This document shows, in pieces, positions 34,301 to 47,703 of a stretch of 64,000 nt of DNA. The DNA is from Steinernema hermaphroditum. Lineage: Eukaryota > Nematoda > Chromadorea > Rhabditida > Steinernematidae. The notes below the pieces were generated by a model. That model searched no databases. It was given only the letters and a program-made list of their open reading frames with translations, and was not told where the DNA came from. The translations under genes were made by a program, and so were the position numbers. How positions within the stretch are numbered: the stretch's first letter is position 1; the number at the start of each line of letters is the position of its first letter. The stretch is from NCBI GenBank assembly GCA_030435675.1, contig CM059625.1, positions 10,044,001 through 10,108,000 on the forward strand. Reading direction: 5' to 3'.

Positions 34301-35759
34301 TGCTCTGAATGCTCCGCTTCATCCCCAGGTACATACGGATTGCAACGCCGGCGACCTCATCGACAGTCGCACCATCCCCTATTTCCAACTTTGAGAACCC
34401 GACCTCTAGCTAACGCTCTCGCGCGCACTTGTTTGTCCTCATCCATCGAGCAGGTGTTGCGGGACAAAAAGCGCTTTGTTTCACAATATGTTCCGGCAAG
34501 TAATCCTCCCGCACGCATCTTCTGCGCCGCTTCAATAGCTATTGACCACACGGTGTCCACAGGTTGCTGACCGCGTTACAAAAGCATAGAAAGGAGGAGC
34601 TTCCAGACGCATATGGGATATGTGAATAATGCATGGATATGGAGTTAAAGCCATGAAAGGTCATTGCCGGCTGACCCTAGTGGTGCAAGACACTGCGCGC
34701 GCAACATCAAGCATTTCATGGCACCAGACTAATGAGCCTCTTGGGGACAGGAAATGAGAAATCTCTGATCCATCTAAGTAATAAATTGATATCGGGATCC
34801 TTTTCGAATACGGAGTCTGATATAGAGGCCAGAAATGACTTTCCTATGTCCCTAGAGCGCTGTATAGTACTTCATGTCGCTCTCCAAAGTAGGTGGTCAG
34901 TGTTGCTTAATTACAACGCCCTTAAGCGCTCACTTATGTAGGAGGCGACTAGAACGATTGTTTCCCATTTCACTAAGAGGTCCAAGCAATATTTCACGCA
35001 CTTCAAGTGGTCATTCCTGTAGCAATATTAAATATACAAATACATTGCGAAACATGTCGCTACCAGTGTCTATTTTTCCTCTCGGGAAAACATATTTGGA
35101 ACCGAATTCGGCTAAAAGTGTTTTCGTTCATGTGGCGCCGCCTTGGAGGATGTTGTCATGATGAGGCCCGTTTGGAGTTTTTGGGTTTTCGTCTGTTGAT
35201 TTAGTTATTGATCTTGCGCAGTCGTTTTTTCAATGGTTTTGATTGAAACAGCACGAACTATATTGCAGAAACAGAAAAACGAGGGAGAATGAGAACGTTT
35301 GAAAATTTGGATTTAATAGGGTTAAGTAGTAGATGTTGCGCACTCGTAATTACACTGGTAATGCTTTCCGAGTTTTAATTAGATACGCTTGACATACCAG
35401 CTCATAGTAAATTTCAGTGAGTCAATGGTAGACTTATTGGAATTGTAGATGAGTGGAGTGAAACCATATAATTCTCCTTTGCGATTAACGAGTAAAAAAG
35501 AAATTGAAAACTGCCAAATAAGCCAAGAACACTTATTGGATTCTTTTGCTCAATTGGATTTGGTTAAATGGCTTCCATAAACCACCCTCGGACACTTACT
35601 GGAGCCACCGATCGCCTCCAAACTTTCACTCCTAAGGGACCCTTAAGGACATAGGGAGAAGAGAAACCAACCTGCTGAGACGAAGAGCGTTGACAGCAGC
35701 AAAAAGAATGCGAGTCGGGTTGCTACAAATTTGGCCATAGTGATAGGGCCAAAAGCCAT
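31301..35759 (-). CDS. GPI-anchored Ig/FnIII cell-adhesion molecule, NCAM-like
   Basis: Nine exons (35672-35759, 33094-33271, 32867-33021, 32585-32719, 32389-32541, 31956-32149, 31670-31912, 31556-31625, 31301-31512) close to 475 aa. The signal peptide (MAFGPITMAKFVATRLAFFL...) is on an exon 2.4 kb upstream; its phase fits exon 2. Three Ig domains follow: Ig1 with CIYRR...W...DSGIYSC, Ig2 with VDCGASGDPKP...IKC, Ig3 with LVCNVTNSNPP...FGTYKC. An FnIII domain (ILWKI...YTIQYM...VWQTQ...YVFRFAGVNAAGSG) comes next, then a weak C-terminal hydrophobic stretch (NIGISMPLALFTAFLIAQ) that fits a GPI signal. Expected role is neuronal adhesion. The link of exon 1 to exon 2 is the least certain part. Confidence 0.8.
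32270..32311. repeat. intronic copy of part of the Ig2 exon
   Basis: This 42 bp segment matches 32665-32706 (inside the Ig2 exon) at 40 of 42 positions, same orientation. It lies in the intron 32150-32388 of the same gene. Confidence 0.85.
33272..35671 (-). other. long first intron of the Ig/FnIII gene
   Basis: The 2400 nt between the signal-peptide exon and the first Ig exon is far longer than the 43-50 nt introns typical here. Plus-strand frames at 33325-33896 and minus-strand frames at 34194-34560 are open but unsupported. An intron this long may hold regulatory elements. Confidence 0.5.
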
Positions 35760-38588
35760 TACACGCCAAGAATGAGCTGTCTCAGTGTCTGCCTCTTGGT
35801 GGCCGTTGAGAGAGCAAGGGAGAAGAGTCAGTCGTCGGCACAGAGTCCTCTCCAATGCGCAATATGCAACCACAACCTAAGCTAGCTCCGCCCCTCCTGA
35901 GTGAATGCACGCGAAGATCGAATTAATGGTGGTGAGGGGGAACCGTAGATCCACAGGGGCAATAGGGGCGCCGACAGTAACCTTCGGTTTGCGAACTACC
36001 TGAATCGTTTAATTAAAGGGCGAATAGACATTGCGCTGAAGAGGATAACGGCTACGAACGCTGAAGCGAGCGCAACTGGCCACCAGCTATCTGAACAAAC
36101 AGAATTGGATGGACTCGGCCACAGCCGTGTTCTGCGTGGACCTGACAATAGTGTCACGTTACAAGTTTAGCTGCGGAAGCACAAAATAGAGAGGGCGTAG
36201 AAGACATTCAATCTTGACGGCATCCAAAAAGGCATCGGAATTCAAACTACAAACATTTATCACTAAATTCAATTAAGTTCCAAAACGTAATGGCCTTCCA
36301 GAAAGTAAATAATTATGGCAATTCACTGTGAGAAAGTGACTTTCGAGAAGGGATAATGGAAAAGGTGCCAAATGGTTCGTGATCCTTCAGTCTTTCAAAT
36401 ATGCTACGCACCAGCTGAAGATATAATTATTAATTAATCGACCACCTATTACGGACGATTTGACATAGATGACCGGACGATCTATAATTGCATGCATATT
36501 TATAGCGCTTTGGGTAAAGAGATGTCAAGAAGCCATTTGTAAACTTGAGTGTGAGCTTCATCGAAGAAGCATAACACAAATATAAACGAAGCTGACGCCA
36601 AAAGGGTTGGAAAGATTTCGGAGAGAGAATAATGGATTCATGGATATCGCTTCGTGCGATGGGGACAGCCAGGTGTTTGCATGCGAAGCACGGGCGTTGC
36701 CACGAAGAACGCTTGAGCAAATTGGCGAATAAGAAATTATAATTGACTATATCGCAGTGTGCCGGATTAGTAGTCAAGCAAAAGGGGAAATGCCAGGTAG
36801 AGCACGGAAACCCGACGTCGCACCCGCAAGCTGCAATTACCGATTCATTTAGGGAGGTCGGGATCGAGGGTACTGTCGCGTCGCGGATCCCACATGGCGC
36901 ACAGTACAAAAAGAGGGACGGGCTGCCGCCATATTGTGGGCGAGGCGGTGAAGAACGAAGGTGGTAATTACAGCCTGCGGGCGGCCCTTTCTCGCGCATT
37001 ATTCCTCGACGATAGTTCATGCCTCAGACAATACAGTCCTTCCGTCCATTCAACACCCAATCACAGATGGGAAAGAATTCGAGCCGTCGCGGCAGAGCTC
37101 TTTTAGGGTACCGCCGTCGGTATTTGTGTCTTTGTTGCCATTCTTTGCGAACTCTTCAAACTTGCTTTTACTTTCGTTCTCACCACTTAACACGTTTTAC
37201 GATAGCCGCTGCCCTTACTGAAAATTTTACAACTAAATTTTATGTATCTGTGCGCAACGCTCCTTTTTACCTCAAAAGTTTTACATAAAAATTTCTAAAG
37301 TTCTATGTTCGAATTTCGATTTTCCCTCGATATGGCGCTATGTCAACTTTGGTGTCATTTAGAGGTCTATCTTGCTGCTACGCAAAAAGCGTTGTTTTCT
37401 TTGGGATATGGTCGATGCGACACTGTAATCTGTGTGTTCAGCTACACAGGCAGATTAGGACTCTGCCATTTTGCTGTGCGCTTAAATGGAGATATACCGG
37501 CGACGCGCAAAAGAGAACTGCGATCTGCGGGATTCCATAAATCCATACAATGGAGGTTCATTTTAGCGGTGCAAACAAACCGTTAGGCAAAGGATTTCAT
37601 TCATTAAATTTAACGCCGGCTTTTCATACTTCAAAGCTTTCATTCAAAGCTACTTTCAAGTTCATTAGCTCAAATTGTATAACAAAGAAGTCGCAATCAA
37701 AGAACGCGATCCATTAATACAGACCATAATGCTGGGTGTGAAAGTGCAAATCAGAGAACCATAATTCTTCCGTTTCGATGCTTCCTTCGATCCAAATTAT
37801 ACGAAGCGACAAAAACTGTCATAATAATCCATCAGGTGCTTGTTCGCGTTTTTATTGCCGGAAGTCCCTATGATAATGTAGTCATCGTGAGTCACAGTCC
37901 TTCCTGTCAAGACGTAAATTTATTCTTTCTTGTTATACAATTATTATAAAAGCGAAAGTGTCAACGTTTGCGGTCACGTTGAGAAGAGTTGTCCGCAAAT
38001 CGGGAGTAAAGTGAGTGTGCGAGGAAAGTGGATTGACTAGGTCGAAAAGAGAAGACGGGCGTTCGTTATTATGGCGTTTTGTTGCGGCAGAAAGAACGAT
38101 GGTTTCAGTAGCGGTACGGTAAAGTAGGTCGGCAGTCGGTTGGTAACTATCGAGAAAGTGGATGTAAGCACGTAGTGAAATGAACTATTTCCGACAAAAA
38201 TCTCAAGAGACCGAAGGAGTGAGTGACGGAGTGGACGAAAGAGAAGCGGTAGGGCGGAATAAGAGACATTGGAATCAAGTCGTTTATGCAAAATAAGTGA
38301 AAGGGCATCGCGCACTGTGCCTAAATCGTCGATCAATTCGCAATTGAGGCACGGTGCCAACGAAAAACGACTTTTTCAAAGGCCTATCGGTAAGTGGATG
38401 TCAGTAAACAAAACAAAACTACTATAGACAAAAACAATTTTGAAGAAAAGAGTTATTTCCGATAAATACTCTAATTGCTCAAAAAGAGAATGGATCGAGG
38501 GTGAAACAGAAATGGTCCGCAGGAGATTTGTGGAAGAGCGTTGAGAAGAGAAGAACCCGTGCAAAGGAAGAGGCGCAGTCGGTCATTG
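35760..38588. other. intergenic, nothing recognised
   Basis: The longest frame (36430-37020, minus, 196 codons) has an unstructured Cys/Tyr-rich composition and no splice context. No RNA gene or repeat is recognised. Confidence 0.5.
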
Positions 38589-41465
38589 TTAAACATCGTG
38601 CATTTTGCCTTCTTTGTTGTCGCAGAAATTGTTCCATAATGTTTTGGCAAGTTCGTAGCATGGCAGTTCTCCGGCATGTGTTGCTACCATGCGCAGCAGA
38701 AAGACTCCATCTTGGCGAAGAAAGTGGAAAACAAACCGCCTCAGCGACTGTGAGTCGACCATCTTGTATCCCTCGATACCGGTCAGGTATTTGCCGACAA
38801 AGTTCAGTTGCCTGAAAGTGAGGGATTATGTGACCCGTCTGCCGAGATTTGACGTTGTGAAAATAGTACCACAAAATGATTTATGAGGAAAAAATGTTTG
38901 ATAGATATGGTTATCATAACGTTTTGCGGAATTCGGCATAATTTTCTGATAAACGTACCTGCTTGGAACGACAGAGATGTAGATCCAGTAGAACAGCGAA
39001 CACACAGTTGCTCCAGCAAGAAGGAAATACCAGAACCACAAGAACAAAAAGATCTTCTCGTTGAACATGTTGATCATGAGAACGCATTGCACAGTATGTC
39101 GATGTACGTTTCCCAAAACCTAAAACACTCATTTCGCATGAACTAAATCTTGCTTTGGCACTAACCTTCACTTCAAAATCACAAAGCGTAACCCTGGGAA
39201 AGTGTCCAGATTCTTCCCATTCGCGCCCGTTCATCAAGTCGTTGAGGACCTGAACTGTCATTAAATCCCATGTATGCTCTAATCTTGACGTACCTGCAAG
39301 CCGTACCACTTGCTTCGGTTGCCAAGAAAGGTATTGAGCAAAAAGATCTGCCCGACTATGTTGACCGTGTACAGTATTTTTACAGATATATAAAGAAACG
39401 TTACAGCTGCACCGCTACTTCTTGTGCATATTATTAAATTGAGTAATTTCAGCCGGTTCCCGCTCATCTGAAAGTCGACGTTCGTTGAGTCTGCATGAAG
39501 TTAGCTTGATTTACCACTTGGTGTTTAACGTGGAGCGCTTCTTCTACATTGGTGGCGATGGTCTGCAGCGCGCGATTTCTCGATTCGAGGTCGAGAAGTC
39601 GGGAATCGCACGCCATTTGCACCAACGACTGCACATGGATGCCTATAAAGTAAATATCTCACATGGAAATTCTATCTAATGCATGGGGCATGAAGTAATG
39701 CCTCTTTCATTTGCCAACATGCACTAGCGCAGAAATCGCTCCATCCGACAGGAAATTATTTTTTCGACGTTTGTTTCCCGCGGTTAATGGCGAGGATCCT
39801 GGGAGCTTTTTTGGCGCATCAATCCGGCAAGCATCCGACAACTGACCTGACTGCCAACTAAGCAGCCTCCACACGATCGTCGGCACGTAGAAGAGAAGCG
39901 CTTCAAGCGCGAGAACGAAGGGCACCCATTGGTAGTATCCGATCTGACGATGTTCTCTTTCGGCGACTTTATGTGGAATGTAGTCGCTTAGGGGCAGAAA
40001 ATAGGTATTTTGCACCCAGCAGTAGTTCTCTGTATACTGCTCCATAGGTTCGGTGAATGTGGCCGGCACCCAGCATTGGATTGGAAATCCTGAAAACGAG
40101 TTGATGAGGCCGGTACAAATCGTGATAAACACTCACCAACATATTGCTTGGCAGAGACGAGAATTGCAAACACTGAAAAAGACTTATTTAGTTTTCAGAT
40201 TGTCGCTATTTAATGATCATCGAAGCCTTCTTATCCGCACTCAGAAATTCTATTACTCCGCAGTGCAGATTCGTGCCGTCGGAATGCAACCTTCCCGGGT
40301 GAATAAGCGCTTCAGGGGAATGGGGCGCTTAATGTTGTCTGCTAGCTTTTTAGGCGATGATTTCCGATTTCGGAACATCGCTTAAAAGCGGGAAATGTTG
40401 ATCGTGCTAATTTCATCCAGAAACCACTGGTCCCTCTAATAACAATTTTCACATTTGGTAAGGGGATTTCTGTTCTCACCTTCCCGTTCTATACCTACAC
40501 ATAAGAGTATTAAATCGCCGTTAACACTTGACGCAGCAGTGATCTTCACATCTTTTGGAAAGAAAACAATTCGCCGAAACCCCCCGTCTGCTCCCCATTC
40601 TGCGGGCAACGTCGAAGTATCCTGCTTAGTGAATAAAATAAAAGTCGATAATAGATGCGTCTCGGATGCGAAACAAGTGAAATCAGTTCGTCGCTTTCGA
40701 GCTGCTAATTTCTATATCCTCTGCCTCCGCTAACGCCCTTGATAGAAAATAAACAAAAACAAACGCAACAGCTGCCCTCTGTGATCGAAGGATTCAACCC
40801 CTTGTGCTTTGTGAAAGTTCAGACCTCTCGCACTTTCAACGGCTTAGCTGAGTGGGTAATGTGAAAAGCACGAATTTCGACTTCTTTCAAGGAGGCGACC
40901 TCATTTAGTTGTTTATGAGCGTTACGATGCGATGATCAAACAACACATTGAGTAATGCCAAATTTTGCCTTTTGCGGGCCTTCCACAGATCGCCTCATTA
41001 ATATTGAAAGAAAGTGCAAAATGCAGTCCACGAAATTTTCCCTTATGTGTGCAGTTTATTTGGTTTGTCCCGCATGTTAGGTCATCTCTTAAGGCGATTT
41101 CGAGTTTTTCGCAGGACTCGATTATATGCAGAAGGCAGAAAGTGCATTACTCTCCGTGTCTATCTTGGGAACGAACCCCCAGGCGAGTGCGAAATGCAAT
41201 AGTTTGCCATTCTAAAGCGAGGCTAAAGCAAAGAACTTTTTGGACACCTCATACATATTTATAAATCTCTGGTTTCAAGTGTTGCCCGCGGGCATAGAGC
41301 GAGCGAAAGATCAAACAGGGATTGGGTAAAATGAAACGATTCAAAAGACGTACCTGTGATGATGGAAGTGGTGTAGTAGTAATTGAGCTTATCGATAATA
41401 TCATCGTCAACGTGGAATTGGATTGACTTTACTGCGCTTGCAAAATAGTACAATAGCATGGCCAT
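38589..41465 (-). CDS. innexin gap-junction protein
   Basis: Eight exons (41354-41465, 40137-40172, 39847-40089, 39515-39642, 39294-39467, 39166-39249, 38959-39119, 38589-38811) give 386 aa. The innexin hallmarks are present: [15 protein letters not shown] near residue 20, [34 protein letters not shown] (extracellular loop 1 cysteines), the signature [19 protein letters not shown], the loop 2 region, [21 protein letters not shown] and [23 protein letters not shown] (TM4). The tail is [14 protein letters not shown]...HAGELPC. Four TM segments; it forms invertebrate gap junctions and hemichannels. The C-terminal tail is short. The first intron is 1181 nt. Which C. elegans innexin is orthologous cannot be decided here; the VQNTYFLPL loop suggests the inx-10/inx-11-like group. 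Confidence 0.95.
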
Positions 41466-41469
41466 TCAG

Positions 41470-41496
41470 GACCACCTATTGGTTAGATAGGTGGTC
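41470..41496. repeat. perfect 10-bp inverted repeat just upstream of the innexin start
   Basis: Arms gaccacctat (41470-41479) and ataggtggtc (41487-41496) are separated by a 7-nt loop. The repeat ends 5 bp before the innexin ATG (41465-41463, minus), so it would lie in the 5' leader or promoter. Confidence 0.7.
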
Positions 41497-44400
41497 GCTT
41501 TAGGTCACTAAGTGTTGAAGCCAAGCGCCGGCGCCACCGAATCTATCATACCATTATCGCTGCCCACTTAGACGAAGGCACCTTCAATGAGAACTCGTAG
41601 TAAGCGAAGAACGCGTCAAAGCAAACAACGTCATAGGAAATCGAACGCGCGCTAAAAATAAGAACGTGGAAATTAATTCATTGCCAGTTAGACAAATGGT
41701 TCATCAAACAATCGGAACCAAGCATGCTGTTTTCCATACAGATAACAACGAGTGCGAGCTTATATTGATCTGCGCTCTTTTTCTTAGCGCTCTGCCACCC
41801 TCAGGCAGCGCCACCTGTTTCTGGCTCGTGGTTTCGCTGCCCTCCCTAACGCCCTCAACTTGAGTATTTCGTCGGAGGATCAAACGACGTTCGGGACTAT
41901 CATTAACCGCATCTCTTCCTCGCCGTTGAACCCTTAAACGGCTCTATTCATCTTTGCCTATCGCAGGAAGGTGCATGAATACAAAGCAGCTCGTTCGCGT
42001 AGAGAATGTTATATTATTTGTCGGTGGAAAAAAACGAACTCGCCAAGCATTTTTGAGGAGCGAGAAGAGAAGTATGGAAATACTCAAAAACCCTCCACAC
42101 GCATCTATGCGCGTTTGGCCAAACTCTAGAATGCGTGCTCGCGAAAAGCAGCGCAATAGTCCTTCCAAGCTGCTGCGTAAATTATTTTTGAGCACACTTT
42201 CTTCCTTCGTTTTGGTAGTCTCGGACAAAGCCTGCGGTGGAGCCTATTCAAGAAAAAGCCTAGAATGGTCCTCGCCGCTGTTCACTGCAAGTCAACGAGA
42301 TATCGCATTACAATCCGCTTACGACTTCGGCGTCCATTATGAAACTAGAACGAAAATTGCCGGTGGAAATTCAATCTCGTCAGTTGAACTAAAAACTTTA
42401 AAGATGACTATACGAACGAGTAGAACCAATCAAGTTCTAAACTAACTATCCGCTCAGTAACCAGTCATGTATTTTCATTTTCCACTCACCCGTTCTCAAC
42501 TCCCAGCTTTATATGTCTATTTTATGACCCCTGGGCCATAAACAACCCCATCTGATACTTTGCAAATTCTCACATACTTCAAATTGCATCGGCTGCTCAA
42601 TTTAGGAGAATAACATAACCGAGAGGCTTTGCAGAACAAACGTTCCATCTTCACGCAATGCTGGAGGACCTTTCCAGCATCAAAGGACATTGCCGCATGG
42701 AATTGCTGCTTTATGCTTCATTGGAGCTCTTCGTTTCAGCGCTGCCAACAAAAGGCGATGAATTTATAGAGTGCACTAGGTTCGCGACAAAAGTTTTACG
42801 ACAAATTGTTTTACTAGTACAGCATTCAGAAAAAAATGCTTGAAACCCTTAACACTGACTGTTTCCTGTCGTAAGTGCCTCGGCAACTCGAGCGTAACTT
42901 TGCACTTTGTTCAGCATGATCGATCCGCAATAACTTTCTCTAAGCTGAAGACGCCTGCGGAGTACTCCGACCTCGCGGGCCAAGATGCTATCGTGGCTGT
43001 GCGCTAGCCCTATGGACAGGAACTGGTATCTCATCGAAATTTGCATATGACATTCTCATCCGCATTGATTTTACTTCGGACCTCGGACGCCACATGGAGT
43101 TGTGGGTTGTAAATCAATTACCGCCGTTGGCCATCGAAGACAATCAGCGCCCTCTCCATGCAGCGTGCTCTAACATACGTTGGTCACGACGTCCGCGCAC
43201 CGACCAGGCCAAAATTCGAATGCATTGACATACATCATACTACTATGCATGTTGGTGTGGCCCTCTGGCGGGTCCGCGTCACAGGATTAACGCGAAGATC
43301 TAAGCAGCAAGACCGCAAAAGCCGCCCTATGCTTCTGTCTAGGATATGTAAAAACTCGCGAAAGCGCCAAGGAAACTATTTCTTCCCAAAAACTAAAAAG
43401 TCTGAATTGGGAGGATGAAGCGTCTGGCTCGTTTCATCCTAGAGATAGCTGGCCAATTTTCGCACTTTGAGATATTTATTGAACGACCTTTGCCCTATAA
43501 TTTCGTTGAATTTCCGAATTGTGCCTCTATAAAAGTTAAAGTGGTCTCGAGCATCCATAATTTCATTGTACTTTGTGATAAAAAGAATCCTTAAGGGAGA
43601 TAAAGAAGAATGAATAACTGATAGACCCATTAAGAGGCACGTAATCGGCCATAAAATAGCATATTCAAAAGTGTTTAAGGGAATGGAGTTAAATTGAATA
43701 AGATACTACGTAAGATAAATACATCAACAGTAGATCGACTATTTTGCGAGTGAGAGGGACGAAGAAGATGGTCGCTGAGACGGAGGTTATTTGAGTAGGA
43801 GGTGTCTCTGAGGCATTGCTGAATCTGACTTTGTGAAAAGGACGCTCTAAGAAAAACTTTGACATACTTGTGAGAGCGAAAGTGCTCAAAAACACGGCTA
43901 CAACGTAAACAACAACTCTTCCTGCAAGCACGAATATCGCCTCTCCCCTCCAGATGTCCCCAAGCAGTGTTCAGTCATCCGTCGCGTAGTCATCGTTGTC
44001 TTTTTCCTTCCAAGTGCTGGACAAGTGCCTATGGTCGCCTACTTTAGCAATGAATCACTGCCCAAAAACCTTTAAACCCCTGAACAAAAAGTTGACACGG
44101 AAACATAAGGGGTGGGCGTTCTTCGCATGGCATTGAAGCATGTCAAGCGGATTAAGACAAGTTGAAAATTTAGGGCGTTGTCGTAGTTAGGAACGGCTGT
44201 CCTAAGCACTGAACAACGGGTCAAGCGAAAGGGCCGACGGCAGCAAAGCAGCGCTTACGAAGGCGGGAGACGAACGGACGGGACGCGAAATGGGCGGACC
44301 GCCACTTCTGGAAGAGTATTCGCGCAAGAGTGACGCCACGGGCAAGTGAGCGACTTCAGAACCACCGCGAGTACCGCCGACGGCACCACTGCTTACTGCA

Positions 44401-47133
44401 GGAAGGTGCCGCCTGCCGAAAACATCTCACATAAATTCATATATACATACTTCAATGCCACGCACGTCCTATTCACATTTTGGCCTCTTGCATTTCGTTA
44501 CTCGAACACATCTCATGGACAACCGCCAATTACAATCTGTTTGGTTTCTGCTACACGGCAAGAGAGTGGTAAATTGGTGGCCCTGAAGACAGCGCTTCTT
44601 TTCAAACCGCGGCTTTGCACTCTTGGGAACACACATGATTTGAGAGACTTAACAGATGGTCCCGTAGAGTAACAGGTTTCGCGAGAACTAGCGGAAGTTA
44701 GCGGTTTCACTGTTTACAAAAGTTCGCTAATGGGTTTCACGAAGCACCGAACAATATTAACACTGAAGTTCAGAGACTGAAAGCCCGTCGCTCAGGAATT
44801 TTCCCACAGAAAAATACATTTTGAAATACCATATGTCACAGATATTGCTGGGAAACGGCGGAATCCAATGGTAACCGCAGTAAAGTCGCATCTCTATCAA
44901 AGCCAACAAAAAGTGGCATTTGAGGCGATTGTTTGATGTCGTTTCCGAGCTCATTTTCCGCCGAATACATTTTTTCCAGAGACGGGCATCTTGAAGCGGT
45001 AAGCTGTTTTCAGCGTAACACCAAAGGTGCAAAAAGTGACCGCAGATCTTGATCCATCCAGAAGTGACGGGACCGACGAGCGAAAACTGAACGAGAGGAC
45101 TCGAATGCCACAGACTACTGTAGACAAGAAGCTCTGTGATCAATTCATTAATGGAACGTTGCGACATTAATCAAAATAAGAAAATATGGCGAGGAACCGG
45201 AGGAGTGCAATAAAAGTGAAACTTAGAATTAATTTGTGCATCCAATCTTATGCATTATAGTTGAGCTCATATATTTCGATGGCGTACGCGTTCGCTTCCA
45301 TACCGAGGATCGGCGATACGCTTGAGGGCAGAGCTTGTTTCCCCTGGCGAGAATATTCAATGAATTCGAAATGATGAAAACACTTTTCCATACGGAAACC
45401 CTCAAAGCGTAACTCAGACGATTGCAATCTAACAAATAATGCAGGAAAATGGCGAAGAACCCTCTAGCGAATGTGCTCCTTCTTATTTAGATTCTGGAAC
45501 AGCAACGACTTGGATTTGGCAAGAGGCACTCGAAAAATTTTTGGGATGTCGGAAACGTCAATTAGTAGACGACGAAGTGATGTTATGTGAAATGTATGAA
45601 TACACACGTGTGTCGTGTTTTGCCATCGCAGTCACTCAGCGGAGCGAGGAGAAGCAGGGCGAGAACAGCGGTGACGAACTTGTCTGTCAGTGGTACGCTT
45701 TAAACTGAAGCAATGCGGTTTGTACGGCGCGGCTAATGGATGAATAGAATCGGCAGGGCACTGAATACTCAATGGCGGGGAGACTCGCCATAATTCACAG
45801 CTCAAAATAATTAGCAGATTGGCGATCAGATCGCGCGTATTTATTTATCCTTTCTTCACACTCTCCACGAATTAAAGGCAGACGACTCGTAAGAGAGAGC
45901 TCGATTTAAGCGGGCGGCAGCAGGTGGCTGCGGTCTGAAGCAAGGTACGAATTACATCCATGGCCAATGTTTTCAATCTACTTGTAACGACAGGCTATAA
46001 CATGCCGAAGCAATAGAGTTTTGCGGAGGCAATGAATTTTGATGTACCCCTCAGTTAGTTTGCTGAAAACCGAGCGGCAATCTTAAAGCCCAGTAACGTC
46101 TGTGAAAAACAGCAGTTTATAACACCAATTACGGTAATTTGCACAACTTCCGTTCAATAATTGCTCCAAAATTTGTTTTCCACGTCCTGCTTCATTCGCA
46201 GTATTAATAAATAGCGCCTAGCCGTGGAAGTCGGGAATAACGGAGAAGTGAAAAATGGAATGTACAGAAAAAGTTGACGACGAGGCAAGCAGAAAGTGCG
46301 AAGAGTTTTGTGGAGCAAGGCGACAACAGCGCAAAAAATCTTTAAATGTGCCGAGATCATTTGTCACTCTGGCATGCGACTTCGGTCGAAACTATACTCC
46401 AGGGAGCACGAGCTGTTTCGCCAAAGGCGCTATTGCCGGGCCAAGCGCTCCTCACCACGACCCAGTTACCACAGAAAATTTCAATAAATTATTAGCCTGA
46501 TCGTAGATGACACTGTAGCGTTTGAAAGAAAAAAGTCACTGGATAAAGGATTTCGTGCCGCGCAAAATTCACGTCGAGTGATTGCTTCGCTCCAAATGTC
46601 ATAATGAGACCACGGCCTAGGCTGATAATAACATTACAAGCGGATGTTTTAGGTCAGTCGCCGGCTCAATTACATCGGCCTAATTGCTAGCAATGATCTG
46701 CTTCTGTGCGTTCTTCTCTCTGTCGACGGCAATTTACCCCAAACGCCAACGCTAGTCACCCACTTCTATTATGCGGACGATATTGTACAATTGCTTTGAA
46801 TCTCATAATGACATGCACTTCACCAAGAGTTTTTATCAACAATGAACAAAATACTGCAAGAGATGAGAATCACATAGCTGAAGAGAAGCGCCCACCAGAC
46901 AGCTGCTTGCAATTGAGATTCCCGTGTATTCATAAGAAGAAGAGCACCGTAGATTAGACCTAAAACTGGGTTACATGCTCAACAAAGCTCAATCAGATGG
47001 CGATTATCATCAAAACGTCGAAGGCGTTGGCATGGCAACACGAAGCCTCCATCTGTCCAGCCCCACTCTCCCCGCACGAGCGCCGACCGCAATACGCACA
47101 CTCGCCTCACCAATATCCCCTGGTCAGTGTGCA
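41497..47133. other. 5.6 kb gene-poor stretch
   Basis: Open frames at 41954-42445 (+, 163 codons), 44757-45167 (-, 136 codons with ATG) and 45439-45708 (+) lack splice support and recognisable motifs. The 44757-45167 frame has a somewhat protein-like sequence (GWIKICGHFLHLWCYAENS...) but I cannot assign it. No RNA gene or transposon is recognised. Confidence 0.45.
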
Positions 47134-47139
47134 AAAAAC

Positions 47140-47664
47140 ATGGGCGACAGCTTTCTGACCAAAACGGGTCTTCATATTGACGATCTCAATAAGATTCGTC
47201 TTCTGGAACCAGGTATCGCACCGTAATTTCAGTCTGTATATTCTATGCTTCTAGAACTAAGTGACGCATCTGAACAACTGAAAGTCGAGTGCAGAAACTT
47301 TTCCGAGAAAATTAGCTCTTTCAAGGAGTTCATTGAAAATGTGGTTGAAACATTGGAACAGGTTTTTTTCTTACTTGAGCAATTTTAAAAGCTGTCTTTT
47401 AGCTTAGTAATATGGTCGACGAAGAACGCCTACGTGCCATGGCCAGTCGAAGTGCACTGAGCAATTTGGGATCGCAGAAGCAATCAGAGAACCAGCAACT
47501 CATGGTCTGTCCAAGAGTCGTATATAGCATCATTTGGGTCACTTTAGATTCTCATCCATGAAAAGACAATCGAACTTCAGCGTCTTCAGGTTGAACTACA
47601 GTCCCTATCCGCTGTCGAGCGACAACAGAAAGAATATCTCGATAGACTCTCATTGCCTCTGTAA
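47140..47664 (+). CDS. ift-20: intraflagellar transport protein IFT20
   Basis: Four exons (47140-47212, 47255-47361, 47403-47504, 47548-47664) give 132 aa, the same length as human IFT20. MGDSFLTKTGLHIDDLNKIRLLEP lines up with [24 protein letters not shown], and the rest is the expected coiled coil (EQLKVECRNFSEKISSFKEF; HEKTIELQRLQVELQSL). IFT20 is an IFT-B subunit that also moves ciliary membrane proteins from the Golgi; in nematodes it acts in ciliated sensory neurons. A CCTGGTCAG acceptor lies 13 nt before the ATG. The gene ends 39 bp from the opposing rhomboid stop. Confidence 0.93.
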
Positions 47665-47703
47665 ATTTTTGATCAATGGAAAAGCTGCTTGCAAATGACA
47701 CGA

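Noticed and set aside
34194..34560. Two overlapping minus-strand open frames in the Ig-gene intron that looked like a nested gene
   Set aside because: They are in different frames with no GT/AG pair joining them, and no family match; not enough for a gene call.
36430..37020. 196-codon minus-strand open frame
   Set aside because: Length alone is close to what chance allows; composition is erratic, there are no motifs, no splice context, and opposing frames are equally open.
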